Made by a program: the position numbers and the translations under genes
Assembly: GCA_944388495.1 (NCBI GenBank)
Contig: CALXIZ010000011.1
Coordinates: forward strand, 1-37,602
Origin: an uncultured Clostridia bacterium
GTDB taxonomy: Bacteria; Bacillota; Clostridia; Peptostreptococcales; Anaerovoracaceae
Direction: 5' to 3'
Length of the DNA: 37,602 nt
The notes under the pieces: model-generated
What the model was told of the DNA's origin: nothing
The model's input: only the letters and a program-made list of their open reading frames with translations
Database searches by the model: none
In this document: positions 26,356 through 35,987 of the stretch, in pieces
How positions within the stretch are numbered: position 1 is the stretch's first letter
Layout: each line of letters begins with the position of its first letter

Positions 26356-28159
26356 TTTTCACCAGCTCCTCCAGCTGATCGATCAGTCCGCGGAATGTCT
26401 CCATCGCGCTTTCCACCACATCCGGCGTGCTCATATCGACGCCGGCTCCTTTCAGAAGCTCGATCGGATAATCGCTGTCTCCGGCCGCCAGGAATTCCAT
26501 ATACGCGTCTCTGGCCGGTCTTCCTTCTTTCAGGATTTTTTCCGAAATCGCCACGGCTGCCGAATATCCTGTCGCATATTTATAGACATAAAAAGCATTG
26601 TAAAAATGCGGGATACGCGCCCACTCCATGGCGATCCTGTCATCATATGCCACATCAGGCCCGAAGTATTTCCGGTTCAGATCTCCGTAAATCTGACACA
26701 GACGCTCCGCCGTCATGACTTCTCCTCTGCCGACCGCCTCATGAACGGCCAGCTCAAATTCCGCGAACATCGTCTGACGGAATACGGTAGCTCTGAATTC
26801 TTCGATATAGATTGTGAGAAGATAGAGCTTTTCATTTCTGTCGGTGCAGTCCGCCAGCAGATCGTGCATCAGGAGACACTCATTGACGGTCGACGCCACC
26901 TCCGCCGTAAAAATCGAATGTCCGCCGTAGATATACGGCTGCTTTCTCCTCGTATAGAAGGAATTCATGGAATGGCCCAGCTCGTGCACGATGGTAAACG
27001 CATCCTTAAACTGATTATTATAATTCAGGAGTACATACGGCATGCTGTCGTAGCTTCCGAAGGAGTACGCGCCGCTCGTCTTTCCTTCATTTTCGTAGAC
27101 ATCGATCCAACCGGCTTCTATGCCGCGTTCCAGATCCGCCAGATATTCCTCTCCCATCGGTCTGAGACCTCTGCGCACGATTTCCAGAGCTTCCTCATAC
27201 GGGACGTTTTTCTTCGGCATATCGACGAGCGGAGCATACATATCATACATGCAGATCTCGTCCAGACCGAGAATTTTCTTTCTCAGATTCACATATCTGT
27301 GAAGAACACCGAGATTGCGGTTTACCGTATCCACCAGACTGCGGTAGACTTCTTCCGGAATATTGTCGCCGTCCAGTTCCGCCGCCAGCGCCGAAGGATA
27401 GCTGCGGATGCCGGATACGATACAGTTTTTTCTGACATTATAGTAATATGTGGATGCCAGCGTATTCTTCTGAGCCGTATACGCATCATAGAGACGTTCA
27501 TAGGCCGCCTTTCTCACCTCACGGTCGGAAGACTCCATCAGGCTGATATAATTGCCGTGCGTCACCTCGATTTCGTCTCCGTCTTCGTCGCGGACTGTTC
27601 CGAATCTGATGTCAGCATTATTGATCATGGAGAAAATCTGCTTCGGCGCGCCTGCGATCTCGCCCATCTTCGCCATCAGCGTCTCCGCTTCTTTCGACAG
27701 AACGTGCTTTCTGCGGCGGATCAGATCCTCCAGCAGATAAGAATAGATTCTCAGCTCTTCCTTTTCCGCAAGAAACGCTTCGATCGTCCCTTCCGGAAGT
27801 TCCGTCAGTTCCGGCGTAAAAAACGATGTCTCGGCCGAAATCCGCGACAGAAGAGACTGCGCGCGCTGACTCAGCTCCTGGTAGCGCGCGGTACGGTTGT
27901 CCTCGTCTTTTTTCATCTGCGCATAGACATAGACCTTTTCCGCTGTCATCCACAGACTGTCTCTGTCCCTCAGAGCCTGCAGGAGATTCTGCGCGCTTTT
28001 TCCCAGCGTTCCCGCATAAGCTCCGAACGCTTCCGCCAGTTTTTCCGCTTTCTGAAAATCCTCTTCCCAGATATCTTCATCGGCATACATCGCCCGGATA
28101 TTCCATTTATACCGGTCTTCGATTTCTTCTCTCTGCTTCAGTTTTTTAGAATCTGACAT
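26348..28159 (-). CDS. pepF: Oligoendopeptidase F (M3B zinc peptidase)
   Basis: Cytoplasmic zinc endopeptidase cutting medium-size peptides. 603 residues from ATG 28159, preceded by GAGGGG; the upstream in-frame ATG (28183) lacks a site. The catalytic motif HELGHSMNSF begins at His392; the third zinc ligand is a Glu about 25 residues later, in TAEVASTVNE. Length and the SYDSMPYVLLNY segment fit PepF. First gene of the long minus-strand array; the upstream 280 bases are divergent from a plus-strand gene and must contain its promoter. Confidence 0.96.
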   Translation of the reverse strand: MSDSKKLKQREEIEDRYKWNIRAMYADEDIWEEDFQKAEKLAEAFGAYAGTLGKSAQNLLQALRDRDSLWMTAEKVYVYAQMKKDEDNRTARYQELSQRAQSLLSRISAETSFFTPELTELPEGTIEAFLAEKEELRIYSYLLEDLIRRRKHVLSKEAETLMAKMGEIAGAPKQIFSMINNADIRFGTVRDEDGDEIEVTHGNYISLMESSDREVRKAAYERLYDAYTAQKNTLASTYYYNVRKNCIVSGIRSYPSALAAELDGDNIPEEVYRSLVDTVNRNLGVLHRYVNLRKKILGLDEICMYDMYAPLVDMPKKNVPYEEALEIVRRGLRPMGEEYLADLERGIEAGWIDVYENEGKTSGAYSFGSYDSMPYVLLNYNNQFKDAFTIVHELGHSMNSFYTRRKQPYIYGGHSIFTAEVASTVNECLLMHDLLADCTDRNEKLYLLTIYIEEFRATVFRQTMFAEFELAVHEAVGRGEVMTAERLCQIYGDLNRKYFGPDVAYDDRIAMEWARIPHFYNAFYVYKYATGYSAAVAISEKILKEGRPARDAYMEFLAAGDSDYPIELLKGAGVDMSTPDVVESAMETFRGLIDQLEELVKND

Positions 28160-28439
28160 AAGTTTCCCCTCTTTCTTCTTCATGAGCCGGATTCTGATAG
28201 ATTTCCGTCATTTTTCCCGGACAAATCCGTTTTTTCCTGCTTTTGTCCGCTGATTTTATGCTATTTCCGCCCGCCGTATGCCTTTTATCCGCTTTTTCGT
28301 TTTTTCGGTTTTCAGACATCCGGGGACGGAATTCCTGTCATCTGTGCTTATTTTCTTTACAAGACTTATTTTTTCATATTATTATATAGAATATTACGAA
28401 AAAAACAATGGACAGAGCCTGGCAAAGAGAGGAATTTTT

Positions 28440-29138
28440 ATGATCAGTGAAGAAATTATGGAGATACTGGGTATCGAATCAGAAGAGGATTTTATGTACT
28501 TTGATCCGTTTGCGGCTCTGATGGAGACAGAAGAGAAGATCGACTACGACACATTCGCCGAAATTCTGCTCTCCGCGGGGCAGGAGGCGCTGCAGGAGGT
28601 TCTGCCGTCTTTCTTTGAGGATGTGATCCGGGGGATTCCCGACGACAACACGGACCTTTATGCGGCCGTTCAGTCGGAAAAGGACGTTCTTCTCACTCTG
28701 GCCGGTTTTGAAAAAAACCGCGGCTTCGGTTTTCTCGCAGACGAGCTGTTCCGCTTCCGGGAATGGTATCTCTCCGCAGACACCGTCATATGTACACCGG
28801 AAAGCGGCGGAACGGCGAAATCACTTTCACCGTGTGAGGCTTTCATGCTTTTCCGCGAGGAAAAACTGTCCGGCGAAAAATATCTCTACGATTTTTCCGC
28901 AGCGGAGCCTCCCGTACCGGACGACTATCTTCTCGACCGGATCGCCGAGATATCGGAGGAACTGCCTCAGGAGGAACGCGAAGAGGACAGCCTTCCCGAC
29001 GAATACGATCCGGATGCTTACGGCACGGATCTCACGTCAGACGAGCGTCCGATCGATCCCTATACAGAAGGCTTCGTCGACCGCGACCATCCTGTCATCG
29101 AAGGCAGCGGCATCGATCCATACCGGGAAGAGGAATGA
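28440..29138 (+). CDS. Acidic protein of unknown function
   Basis: 232 residues, not recognised. Very acidic, rich in Asp and Glu, with a Pro/Asp/Tyr-rich C-terminal third (about 175-232: DSLPDEYDPDAYGTD and DPYTEGFVDRDHPVIEG) that looks disordered. The first 150 residues appear helical and globular. No signal peptide, membrane segment or metal motif. ATG 28440 is set by AGAGG seven bases upstream; a longer reading from 28278 would cross the AT-rich promoter zone. It precedes the DUF975 gene by 90 bases, with a GC hairpin in between. Confidence 0.8.
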   Translation: MISEEIMEILGIESEEDFMYFDPFAALMETEEKIDYDTFAEILLSAGQEALQEVLPSFFEDVIRGIPDDNTDLYAAVQSEKDVLLTLAGFEKNRGFGFLADELFRFREWYLSADTVICTPESGGTAKSLSPCEAFMLFREEKLSGEKYLYDFSAAEPPVPDDYLLDRIAEISEELPQEEREEDSLPDEYDPDAYGTDLTSDERPIDPYTEGFVDRDHPVIEGSGIDPYREEE

Positions 29139-29152
29139 CCTTCCTCTTCCGT

Positions 29153-29177
29153 CTCCGCAGACCGGCGGTCCGCGGAG
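29153..29177 (+). other. Hairpin between acidic-protein gene and DUF975 gene
   Basis: CTCCGC and GCGGAG with an inner GACC/GGTC form a two-part stem followed by only three T. It could weaken, rather than stop, read-through into the DUF975 gene. Confidence 0.5.
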
Positions 29178-29229
29178 TTTCACAGCAATCAGCAATGATA
29201 CCGTAATGTAATAAAGGAGGAAAATATTG

Positions 29230-30195
29230 ATGATGAATCAACCACATACAACCACGATCCCGGTCTTTACGATCCGGGAGGTACGGCGGATGGCCAGGCG
29301 CCAGCTTTCCGGAAAATGGCTCAGCGCTCTTCCGGCTATGCTGATCTTCGTACTGCTCGTCTCGCTTCCGGGCGCCGCCGTACAGCTTTGTACCTACCTG
29401 ACCGGCGATTTTACGGCCATTCTCGGCGAAACGCAGAATATTCCGGACCCGCTCGCCGGCCAGCTTCAGCTCGGCACGGAAAATATCGGCAGACTCAGCA
29501 GTTTTTCTCTGCTCCTGTCACTTTACCTTTTTATCGTATCCGGACCCTTCAGCATGTCTCTCGCTTCTCTGTCCCTGCGGATTCTGAGAAATAAGGAGTA
29601 TTCGGCAAAGACGATTTTCAGCGGTTTTTCGGAATTCGGCAGAGGATTTCTCACATATCTGCTGATCACCGTCTTCTCGTTTCTGTGGACGATGCTGTTT
29701 ATGATTCCCGGCAGTATGTTTCTCGGCGCAGGACTGCTCGCAGGCAGCCCCTTTATCTCTGTCGCCTGCTCGCTGCTGTTCTTCATCGTCATCATCTCGC
29801 TTCTGATCTTTCTCATGCGCTATGAAATCGCCTATTTTATCGCGGCTGATACAAACACGGGCGCCAGAGAGGCAGTCGGCGAAAGCGTCCGTCTGATGAG
29901 AGGAAACGTCTCCAATTATTTTCTTCTCATGCTTTCTTTTCTGCCGTGGATCATTCTGACAGCCGTTCCGGTTTCTCTGTCGCTCGTCACCTTCTTCCGC
30001 GCCGTCACGGAAGGCTCCGCAATCTTCTCCGCAGTCTCCGTCGTCCTCGCGCTGATCGCGATCGTCTTCTACGCCTTCCTGACACTCTATATGAAAACGA
30101 CTTCCGCCGTCTTTTATTCCGGAATCACCGGCAACTTCCGCGCCGCAGCGGCAGATACCGACAGCACCGCAGAAGGCAGCGGCGAAGGCGAATAA
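29230..30195 (+). CDS. DUF975 family integral membrane protein
   Basis: Around 320 residues with about six hydrophobic segments (near 31-53, 92-115, 138-163, 167-197, 225-250 and 262-287) and a soluble N-terminus IREVRRMARRQLSGKW, the hallmark of DUF975. The conserved ESVRLMRGN loop follows the fourth segment. Function of the family is unknown. AAGGAGG lies nine bases before ATG 29230 and six before a TTG at 29227; either could be used. Followed by a hairpin terminator shared with the histidine kinase gene. Confidence 0.85.
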   Translation: MMNQPHTTTIPVFTIREVRRMARRQLSGKWLSALPAMLIFVLLVSLPGAAVQLCTYLTGDFTAILGETQNIPDPLAGQLQLGTENIGRLSSFSLLLSLYLFIVSGPFSMSLASLSLRILRNKEYSAKTIFSGFSEFGRGFLTYLLITVFSFLWTMLFMIPGSMFLGAGLLAGSPFISVACSLLFFIVIISLLIFLMRYEIAYFIAADTNTGAREAVGESVRLMRGNVSNYFLLMLSFLPWIILTAVPVSLSLVTFFRAVTEGSAIFSAVSVVLALIAIVFYAFLTLYMKTTSAVFYSGITGNFRAAAADTDSTAEGSGEGE

Positions 30196-30222
30196 AATAA
30201 GAAAAAGAAAACAAAAAACATC

Positions 30223-30269
30223 AGGAGGGGGTCCCGAAAGGCACAAGCGACTTGAGGGGACGCCCTCCT
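30223..30269. terminator. Bidirectional terminator between DUF975 gene and histidine kinase
   Basis: AGGAGGG...TCCC pairs with GGGGA...CCCTCCT around a 20-base loop; a short T-run on the plus strand and a TGATG-TTTTTT tail on the minus strand. Confidence 0.75.
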
Positions 30270-30274
30270 TTCTG

Positions 30275-31444
30275 TCACTTCTGCGCCGCACTGTCACGCC
30301 TGTACCTCGGCAGCGTCACCGTAAATTCCGTTCCGCTGCTGTCGCTGAAGACGGAAATGACACCGTCATGCAGCTGTGTGATCTTTTTCGCGATCGCGAG
30401 TCCCAGTCCCGTCCCCTCTCCGGAATGTGAATTGTCGGCCTGATAAAATTTCCGGAAAATATGCTCCTGATCCGGCGGACTGATCTGCGATCCCGTATTG
30501 CGGATACTCACACAGACTGTATCTTCTCTTTCGCGGATTCCGACCGCGATTTCCCCGTTTTGCGGAGTAAATTTCACGGCATTGTCCAGCAGATTGATCC
30601 AGACCTGCCTGAGCATCTCTTCATTCGCCGAAATTTCATATTCCTGAAAATCCACGGAAATAGAAATATCTTTCTCCATCCACTTCTTTTCCAGAAGCAG
30701 AATGCAGGTCCGCACCTGTTCGGAGAGGTTGAAGACGCTTTTTCCTGTCAGAATCGTCTGATTCTCTATTTTTGTCAGGTTGAGAACATTCGTAGCCATG
30801 ACGGAAAGCCTCTGCGCCTCTTCCTCAATAATTTTCAGATATTCCCGTTTCTGCTCTTCGGAGAGATTTCCCCGGTCACGGCCGAGAAGCCTCGCAAAGC
30901 CGAGAAGGGAAACGATCGGTGTTTTGAATTCATGAGAAAAATTATTGACGAAATCCGAACGAAGCATTTCCGTATTTGAGAGTTCTTCCGCCAGAGTATT
31001 AAAGCTCTCCGCCATTTCTCTGCTGAACCGGTCTCCTCCCGGATGAAGCCTCACCCTGTAATCGCCCTCCGCCAGTCTGTTCATTCCGCGGATCAGTCTG
31101 TTGACGGGCTTCATCGGAATACGCCCCAGCAGAGCCGTCAGAATCGTGCCGACTGCGATGCTGGCGAACGCAAATCCCAGAATCAGAAAGCCCATGTGAG
31201 TCGACTGTGTTTCCCTGACGGTTATCAGGCCTGTCTGCATCATTATGATGATCACCGCGCTCATGATTCCCGTCGTGGCCGTCAGAATGCAGAATACCGC
31301 CAGCACGAAGAATACCGTAAAGAGAGCCGGCGACATTTTTTTCGGATTTTTATCCGCGCTCCTCATCACTCGCTTTATTTTCACCGCTTTTTTCCATATT
31401 CGTGAGTCCCGCGACTGTTTTTCCTGCCTGTTCTCGCGCTTCAT
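30275..31444 (-). CDS. Sensor histidine kinase with short extracellular loop
   Basis: Membrane kinase of a two-component system. 389 residues. Two membrane helices (about 40-69 and 84-108) flank only about 14 outside residues, so the signal is probably sensed in or at the membrane or through a partner. HAMP (about 109-160), HisKA with FSHEFKTP (His171), and HATPase with NLLDNAVKF (Asn288) and GEGTGLGLAI (344 on). The G1 box reads NTGSQI instead of DxGxGI, a change seen in some Firmicutes kinases. ATG overlaps the regulator stop (ATGA). Divergent from an ABC exporter, a likely target by context only. Confidence 0.93.
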   Translation of the reverse strand: MKRENRQEKQSRDSRIWKKAVKIKRVMRSADKNPKKMSPALFTVFFVLAVFCILTATTGIMSAVIIIMMQTGLITVRETQSTHMGFLILGFAFASIAVGTILTALLGRIPMKPVNRLIRGMNRLAEGDYRVRLHPGGDRFSREMAESFNTLAEELSNTEMLRSDFVNNFSHEFKTPIVSLLGFARLLGRDRGNLSEEQKREYLKIIEEEAQRLSVMATNVLNLTKIENQTILTGKSVFNLSEQVRTCILLLEKKWMEKDISISVDFQEYEISANEEMLRQVWINLLDNAVKFTPQNGEIAVGIREREDTVCVSIRNTGSQISPPDQEHIFRKFYQADNSHSGEGTGLGLAIAKKITQLHDGVISVFSDSSGTEFTVTLPRYRRDSAAQK

Positions 31445-32115
31445 ACGTTTTTCACCGCCTTGTATCCGAGTCCGCGCACAGATTCGATAGAAAACTCCGG
31501 CCAGCCGTCGAATCTCTTTCTCAGCCGCCCGATATGCACGGTCACCGTCTGCCAGCCGCTGTCGCTGTCCACGCCCCAGATCTCATCCATCAGCTGAATC
31601 CGCGTAAAGATTTTTCCGGGATAAGACAGCAGCTTATACAGCAGCAGAAATTCTTTCTGCGGCAGCTCCTGTGTCTTTCCGTGTCCGCTCACCGTCATGG
31701 AATCATAATCCAGCACCACATCGCCGATCATGATTCTGCGCTCGCTGACGATCTTCGCGCGGCGCAGCAGCGCTCTGATCCGCAGAACCATTTCCTCCGG
31801 ATCCACCGGCTTTGTCATATAGTCGTCGATTCCGACGAGAAAACCTTTTTTGCGGTCCTCCGGCAGCTGTTTTGCGGATACCATCAGAACCGGCATGTCA
31901 TTGTGCACGGAGCGCAGCGTCTCCGTAAATTCATATCCGTCCATTCCCGGCATCATGATATCAAGAATGATCAGGTCGATATGATTTTTCTCCATCAGGT
32001 CGAGAGCCTCCTGCCCGTCTTCCGCCGTCAGGACGCCGAAATTCTCCTCTTGCAGAACAGCTTCCATCAGAAGACGTGTATTTTTGTCATCGTCCACTAC
32101 CAGGATCTGAAACAC
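31441..32115 (-). CDS. OmpR/PhoB-family response regulator
   Basis: 224 residues. Receiver with Asp8/Asp9, phospho-acceptor Asp52 in ILDIMMPGMDG, Ser80 and Lys102; C-terminal winged helix (about 130-224) with the KEFLLLYKLLSYPG and TVTVHIGRLRKRF segments. Pairs with the kinase downstream through a four-base overlap. The 230-base space to the exporter start holds the divergent promoters; a TATAAT on the minus strand near 32168-32173 has no clear -35 partner. Confidence 0.95.
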   Translation of the reverse strand: MFQILVVDDDKNTRLLMEAVLQEENFGVLTAEDGQEALDLMEKNHIDLIILDIMMPGMDGYEFTETLRSVHNDMPVLMVSAKQLPEDRKKGFLVGIDDYMTKPVDPEEMVLRIRALLRRAKIVSERRIMIGDVVLDYDSMTVSGHGKTQELPQKEFLLLYKLLSYPGKIFTRIQLMDEIWGVDSDSGWQTVTVHIGRLRKRFDGWPEFSIESVRGLGYKAVKNV

Positions 32116-32349
32116 TGATCTTTGCCTCCCTTCTCCGTTTCGCCCGCTTCTTTCTGCGTTTTTCCGACATTATAGAATACATATCATTTCATGCCGCCGT
32201 CTGAAAAAAAGAAAACAAAACGCCGGAGTTTCTTTTCAGTTTATTTTTCCTCCGTATCATATCGCGGAAACAGCGGATTCCCGGAGACTCCGCACGGGCG
32301 GAAAAAGCTCTGATCCGTGGAATATTCCGCACAAGGGGGTTTTAGATAT

Positions 32350-34107
32350 ATGCGAAAATTGCTGAAAAGATTTACAAGACGGGAATGGGGCCTCGTCTGT
32401 CTCATCGTCCTGTTCATCGTCGCCCAGGTTTTTCTGGATCTGACGATGCCCGACTACATGTCGGAGATCACGACGCTCGTCCAGACGGAAGGAAGCGCCA
32501 TGAGCGATATTCTCACCGCCGGAGCGAAGATGCTGGCGTGCGCTCTCGGAAGCCTTGCGGCTTCCGTCTGTACCGCTGTCTGCGCTTCACGGGTCGCAGC
32601 CGGTTTTTCCGCCGGGCTGAGAAGCAGTCTGTTCGATAAGGTTCAGTCCTTCTCCATGGAGGAGATCGGACACTTTTCGACCGCCAGCCTGATCACCCGT
32701 TCCACAAACGATGTCACACAAGTCCAGATGCTGATCGTCATGGGTCTTCAGGTGCTGATCAAAGCGCCGGTCACCGCAGTCTGGGCTGTCTGTAAGATCC
32801 GGGGAAAGAGCCCGCAGTGGACGTTTTCCACCGGAGTCGCTGTCATCGTTCTGCTCGCCGTCGTCGGCACATGTATTCTCCTCGCCGCGCCGAAGTTCAG
32901 AAAAATGCAGCAGCTCACCGATGACGTCAACCGCATCACGAGAGAAAATCTCACCGGTCTGCGCGTCATCCGCGCCTATAACGCGGAGAGCTATCAGGAG
33001 AAGAAATTCGAAAGGGCAAACGAAAATCTGACATCGGCCAATCTGTTCGCCAGTCATACTATGGCATTTATGATGCCGGGCATCCAGCTGGTCATGAGCG
33101 GACTGCCGCTCGCCGTCTACTGGATCGGCGCTTATCTCATCGACAGCGCCGGCATGACGGAGAAACTGACGATCTTCTCCGATATGGTCGTCTTCTCTCA
33201 GTACGCGATTCAGATCGTGATCGCCTTTATGATGCTCGTCATCATCGCCATGCTCCTGCCGCGCGCCTCGGTATCCGCCGGACGTATCAACGAAGTGCTC
33301 GACACACCCGTCACGATCACAGACGGCACACTGACAGAACCGGATACCGGTCTTCGGGGCGAGATCGAATTCCGCAATGTCAGCTTCCGCTATCCGGACG
33401 CGGAAAAATATGTTCTGCGGAATATCAGTTTCACCGCTCACCGCGGGGAAACCGTGGCGTTCATCGGCTCCACCGGCAGCGGAAAGAGCACGCTCATCAA
33501 CCTCGTGCCGCGCTTTTACGATGTGACAGAGGGACAGGTGCTCGTGGACGGAGCTGATGTCAGAGAATACCGCCAGAGCGCGCTGCGCAGCAGAATAGGC
33601 TATGTCTCTCAGAAAGCCACGCTGTTTTCCGGAACGGTCAGAAGCAATATCGCTTACGGTGACAACGGCAGAGACGGCTTTCCGCAGGAAGACATCGTAA
33701 ACGCTGTCTATACGGCTCAGGCCGATGATTTCGTCGAAAAGATGCAGGACGGATACGACGGATATATCGCTCAGGGCGGCGCCAATCTGTCGGGAGGTCA
33801 GAGACAGCGTCTTTCCATCGCCCGGGCGATCTGCCGCCGTCCGGAAATCCTGATCTTCGACGATTCCTTCTCAGCGCTCGATTACAGGACAGACCGCATT
33901 CTGCGCGAGGCGCTGGACAGAGAGTGCAGAAATACAACCAGACTGATCGTCGCACAGCGGATCGGAACGATCCGCGACGCGGACCGCATCATCGTTCTCG
34001 ACGAAGGAGAAATCGCCGGCACGGGCACACACGAAGAACTGATGAGAGACTGTGAAGTCTATCAGCAGATCGCTTCTTCTCAGCTTTCAAAGGAGGAACT
34101 GGCATGA
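32350..34107 (+). CDS. ABC exporter half-transporter, degenerate ATP site subunit
   Basis: 585 residues with six membrane helices then an ATPase domain. Walker A GSTGSGKS (about 373-380), signature LSGGQRQR (about 480), but Walker B reads ILIFDDSFSALD (about 501), with Asp where the catalytic Glu should be. That is the usual mark of the degenerate-site half of a heterodimeric exporter such as LmrC/BmrC/TM287. ATG 32350 follows AAGGGGG by ten bases; an upstream GTG (32317) has no site. Stop overlaps the partner's start. Substrate not predictable; multidrug or peptide export is typical of relatives. Confidence 0.94.
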   Translation: MRKLLKRFTRREWGLVCLIVLFIVAQVFLDLTMPDYMSEITTLVQTEGSAMSDILTAGAKMLACALGSLAASVCTAVCASRVAAGFSAGLRSSLFDKVQSFSMEEIGHFSTASLITRSTNDVTQVQMLIVMGLQVLIKAPVTAVWAVCKIRGKSPQWTFSTGVAVIVLLAVVGTCILLAAPKFRKMQQLTDDVNRITRENLTGLRVIRAYNAESYQEKKFERANENLTSANLFASHTMAFMMPGIQLVMSGLPLAVYWIGAYLIDSAGMTEKLTIFSDMVVFSQYAIQIVIAFMMLVIIAMLLPRASVSAGRINEVLDTPVTITDGTLTEPDTGLRGEIEFRNVSFRYPDAEKYVLRNISFTAHRGETVAFIGSTGSGKSTLINLVPRFYDVTEGQVLVDGADVREYRQSALRSRIGYVSQKATLFSGTVRSNIAYGDNGRDGFPQEDIVNAVYTAQADDFVEKMQDGYDGYIAQGGANLSGGQRQRLSIARAICRRPEILIFDDSFSALDYRTDRILREALDRECRNTTRLIVAQRIGTIRDADRIIVLDEGEIAGTGTHEELMRDCEVYQQIASSQLSKEELA

Positions 34108-35960
34108 TGACAGACAGAGAATATACATCCGCTTCCGCCGCAGCGGCGGATCCCTCTCCTGCCGGCCGCCGGCATCCCGGCGCGGGCGCAGGGGGAGAAA
34201 AGTCGGAAAATTTCGCCGCAGCGTGGAAAAAACTCGCACATTACTGTAACAGATACTGGCCCGCCGTCATCATCGCTGTGATCTGCGCCGCCGCAGGCAC
34301 CATTCTCACGCTGCTGGGTCCCGACAGACTGTCTGAGATGACAGATCTGATCGCGGAAGGACTCGCGTCCGGCATCGATCTGCGGGGAATCGCCTCCATC
34401 GGATTCACACTCGTCATCTTTTACATTCTCAGCGCCGTGTTTTCCAGCGCTCAGGGCTGGATCATGGCCACTGTCACGCAGAAAGTTTCGAAGAGACTCC
34501 GCAGCGATATCTCAGGAAAAATAAACCGTCTGCCGATGGCATACTATAACAGATCCTCCACCGGCGACATTCTCTCCCGCGTGACAAACGATGTGGACAC
34601 GATCGCCCAGTCCATGAATCAGAGCATCGGTACCCTGGTATCCTCTGTGACTCTGTTTGCCGGTTCTCTGATCATGATGCTTATCACAGACGTCACTCTG
34701 ACGCTGACGGCCGTGGCTGCGACGCTGATCGGCTTTCTTCTCATGTTTCTGGTGATGAAAAAATCGCAGAAATACTTCATACGTCAGCAGCGTCATCTCG
34801 GAGAGATCAACGGACATATCGAAGAGATCTATCAGGGACATACCGTCGTCAAGGCATATAACGGAGAAGCCGCCTCCAAAGCGACTTTCGACAGTCTGAA
34901 CGAAAAACTCCGCGACAGCGCTTTCAGAGCCCAGTGCCTTTCCGGTCTGATGATGCCGATCATGACCTTCATCGGCAACTTCGGTTATGTCGCCGTCTGT
35001 GTCGCCGGAGCCGCGCTCGCCATGAACGGATATATCTCTTTCGGCGTCATCGTCGCCTTTATGATCTATGTGCGCTATTTCACGCAGCCTCTGTCTCAGA
35101 TCGCTCAGGCGATGCAGATGCTTCAGTCGGCGGCCGCCGCCGGAGAGCGCGTCTTCAGCTTCCTCGAGGAGGATGAAATGGAGGACGAGAGCGAAAAGAC
35201 GCCGAAACTGAAAGGTAATACGAAAGGCCGCGTGGAATTCGATCACGTGAAATTCGGATATGAGGATTCCGGAAAGATACTCATCCGCGATCTTTGTATC
35301 GAAGCGGAGCCCGGTCAGAAAATCGCCGTCGTCGGACCGACGGGAGCCGGAAAAAGTACGATCGTCAATCTGCTTATGCGCTTTCACGAAATCCTCGGCG
35401 GCGACATCCGTATCGACGGCGTTTCGATCCGCGACATGACGCGCGAAGAAGTTCACTCTCAGTTCTGTATGGTCCTTCAGGACACCTGGCTCTTTGAAGG
35501 AACCGTGCGTGAAAATCTGATCTACTGTACGGAAAATGCCGGCGAGGAAAAAATGATCAAAGCCTGCCGCGCCGTGGGTCTTGATCATTTCATCCGCACG
35601 CTGCCTCACGGCTACGATACCGTGCTCAACGATCAGATCAGCCTGTCTCAGGGACAGAAACAGCAGATCACCATCGCCCGCGCCATGATCGCCGACAGAC
35701 CGATGCTGATCCTCGACGAAGCCACCAGTTCGGTGGACACGCGCACGGAACTTCAGATCCAGCAGGCCATGGACGAACTGATGAAGGACCGTACCTCCTT
35801 CGTCATCGCTCACCGGCTCTCCACGATCAGAAACGCCGATCTGATTCTCGTACTCAAAGACGGCGATATCATCGAGAGCGGAACCCACGACGAGCTCATG
35901 GAAAAAGGAGGTTTTTACGCCGGACTTTACAACAGCCAGTTCGACCGGGAGGCTTCCTGA
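34104..35960 (+). CDS. ABC exporter half-transporter, catalytic-site subunit
   Basis: 618 residues. A Pro/Gly/Ala-rich N-terminal extension (about 1-45) is followed by six membrane helices and an ATPase domain: Walker A GPTGAGKS (about 411-418), Walker B LILDEATSSVD with the catalytic Glu, and signature LSQGQKQQ (about 514) where Gly is replaced by Gln. With its partner's canonical LSGGQ this makes one working and one degenerate site, the classical heterodimer layout. ATG overlaps the upstream stop; AAGGAGG seven bases upstream. Confidence 0.95.
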   Translation: MMTDREYTSASAAAADPSPAGRRHPGAGAGGEKSENFAAAWKKLAHYCNRYWPAVIIAVICAAAGTILTLLGPDRLSEMTDLIAEGLASGIDLRGIASIGFTLVIFYILSAVFSSAQGWIMATVTQKVSKRLRSDISGKINRLPMAYYNRSSTGDILSRVTNDVDTIAQSMNQSIGTLVSSVTLFAGSLIMMLITDVTLTLTAVAATLIGFLLMFLVMKKSQKYFIRQQRHLGEINGHIEEIYQGHTVVKAYNGEAASKATFDSLNEKLRDSAFRAQCLSGLMMPIMTFIGNFGYVAVCVAGAALAMNGYISFGVIVAFMIYVRYFTQPLSQIAQAMQMLQSAAAAGERVFSFLEEDEMEDESEKTPKLKGNTKGRVEFDHVKFGYEDSGKILIRDLCIEAEPGQKIAVVGPTGAGKSTIVNLLMRFHEILGGDIRIDGVSIRDMTREEVHSQFCMVLQDTWLFEGTVRENLIYCTENAGEEKMIKACRAVGLDHFIRTLPHGYDTVLNDQISLSQGQKQQITIARAMIADRPMLILDEATSSVDTRTELQIQQAMDELMKDRTSFVIAHRLSTIRNADLILVLKDGDIIESGTHDELMEKGGFYAGLYNSQFDREAS

Positions 35961-35987
35961 TTCTCCTGATCCGCGGCGTCATCTTTT

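Noticed and set aside
26327..28156. 609-codon open frame on the plus strand opposite pepF
   Set aside because: Lies wholly antisense to a clear PepF with all catalytic motifs; no ribosome site, low-complexity His/Arg/Ile-rich translation typical of a shadow frame in this codon usage.
34512..35888. 458-codon open frame on the minus strand opposite the second ABC exporter gene
   Set aside because: Antisense shadow of a well-supported transporter; no start signal or recognisable domain.
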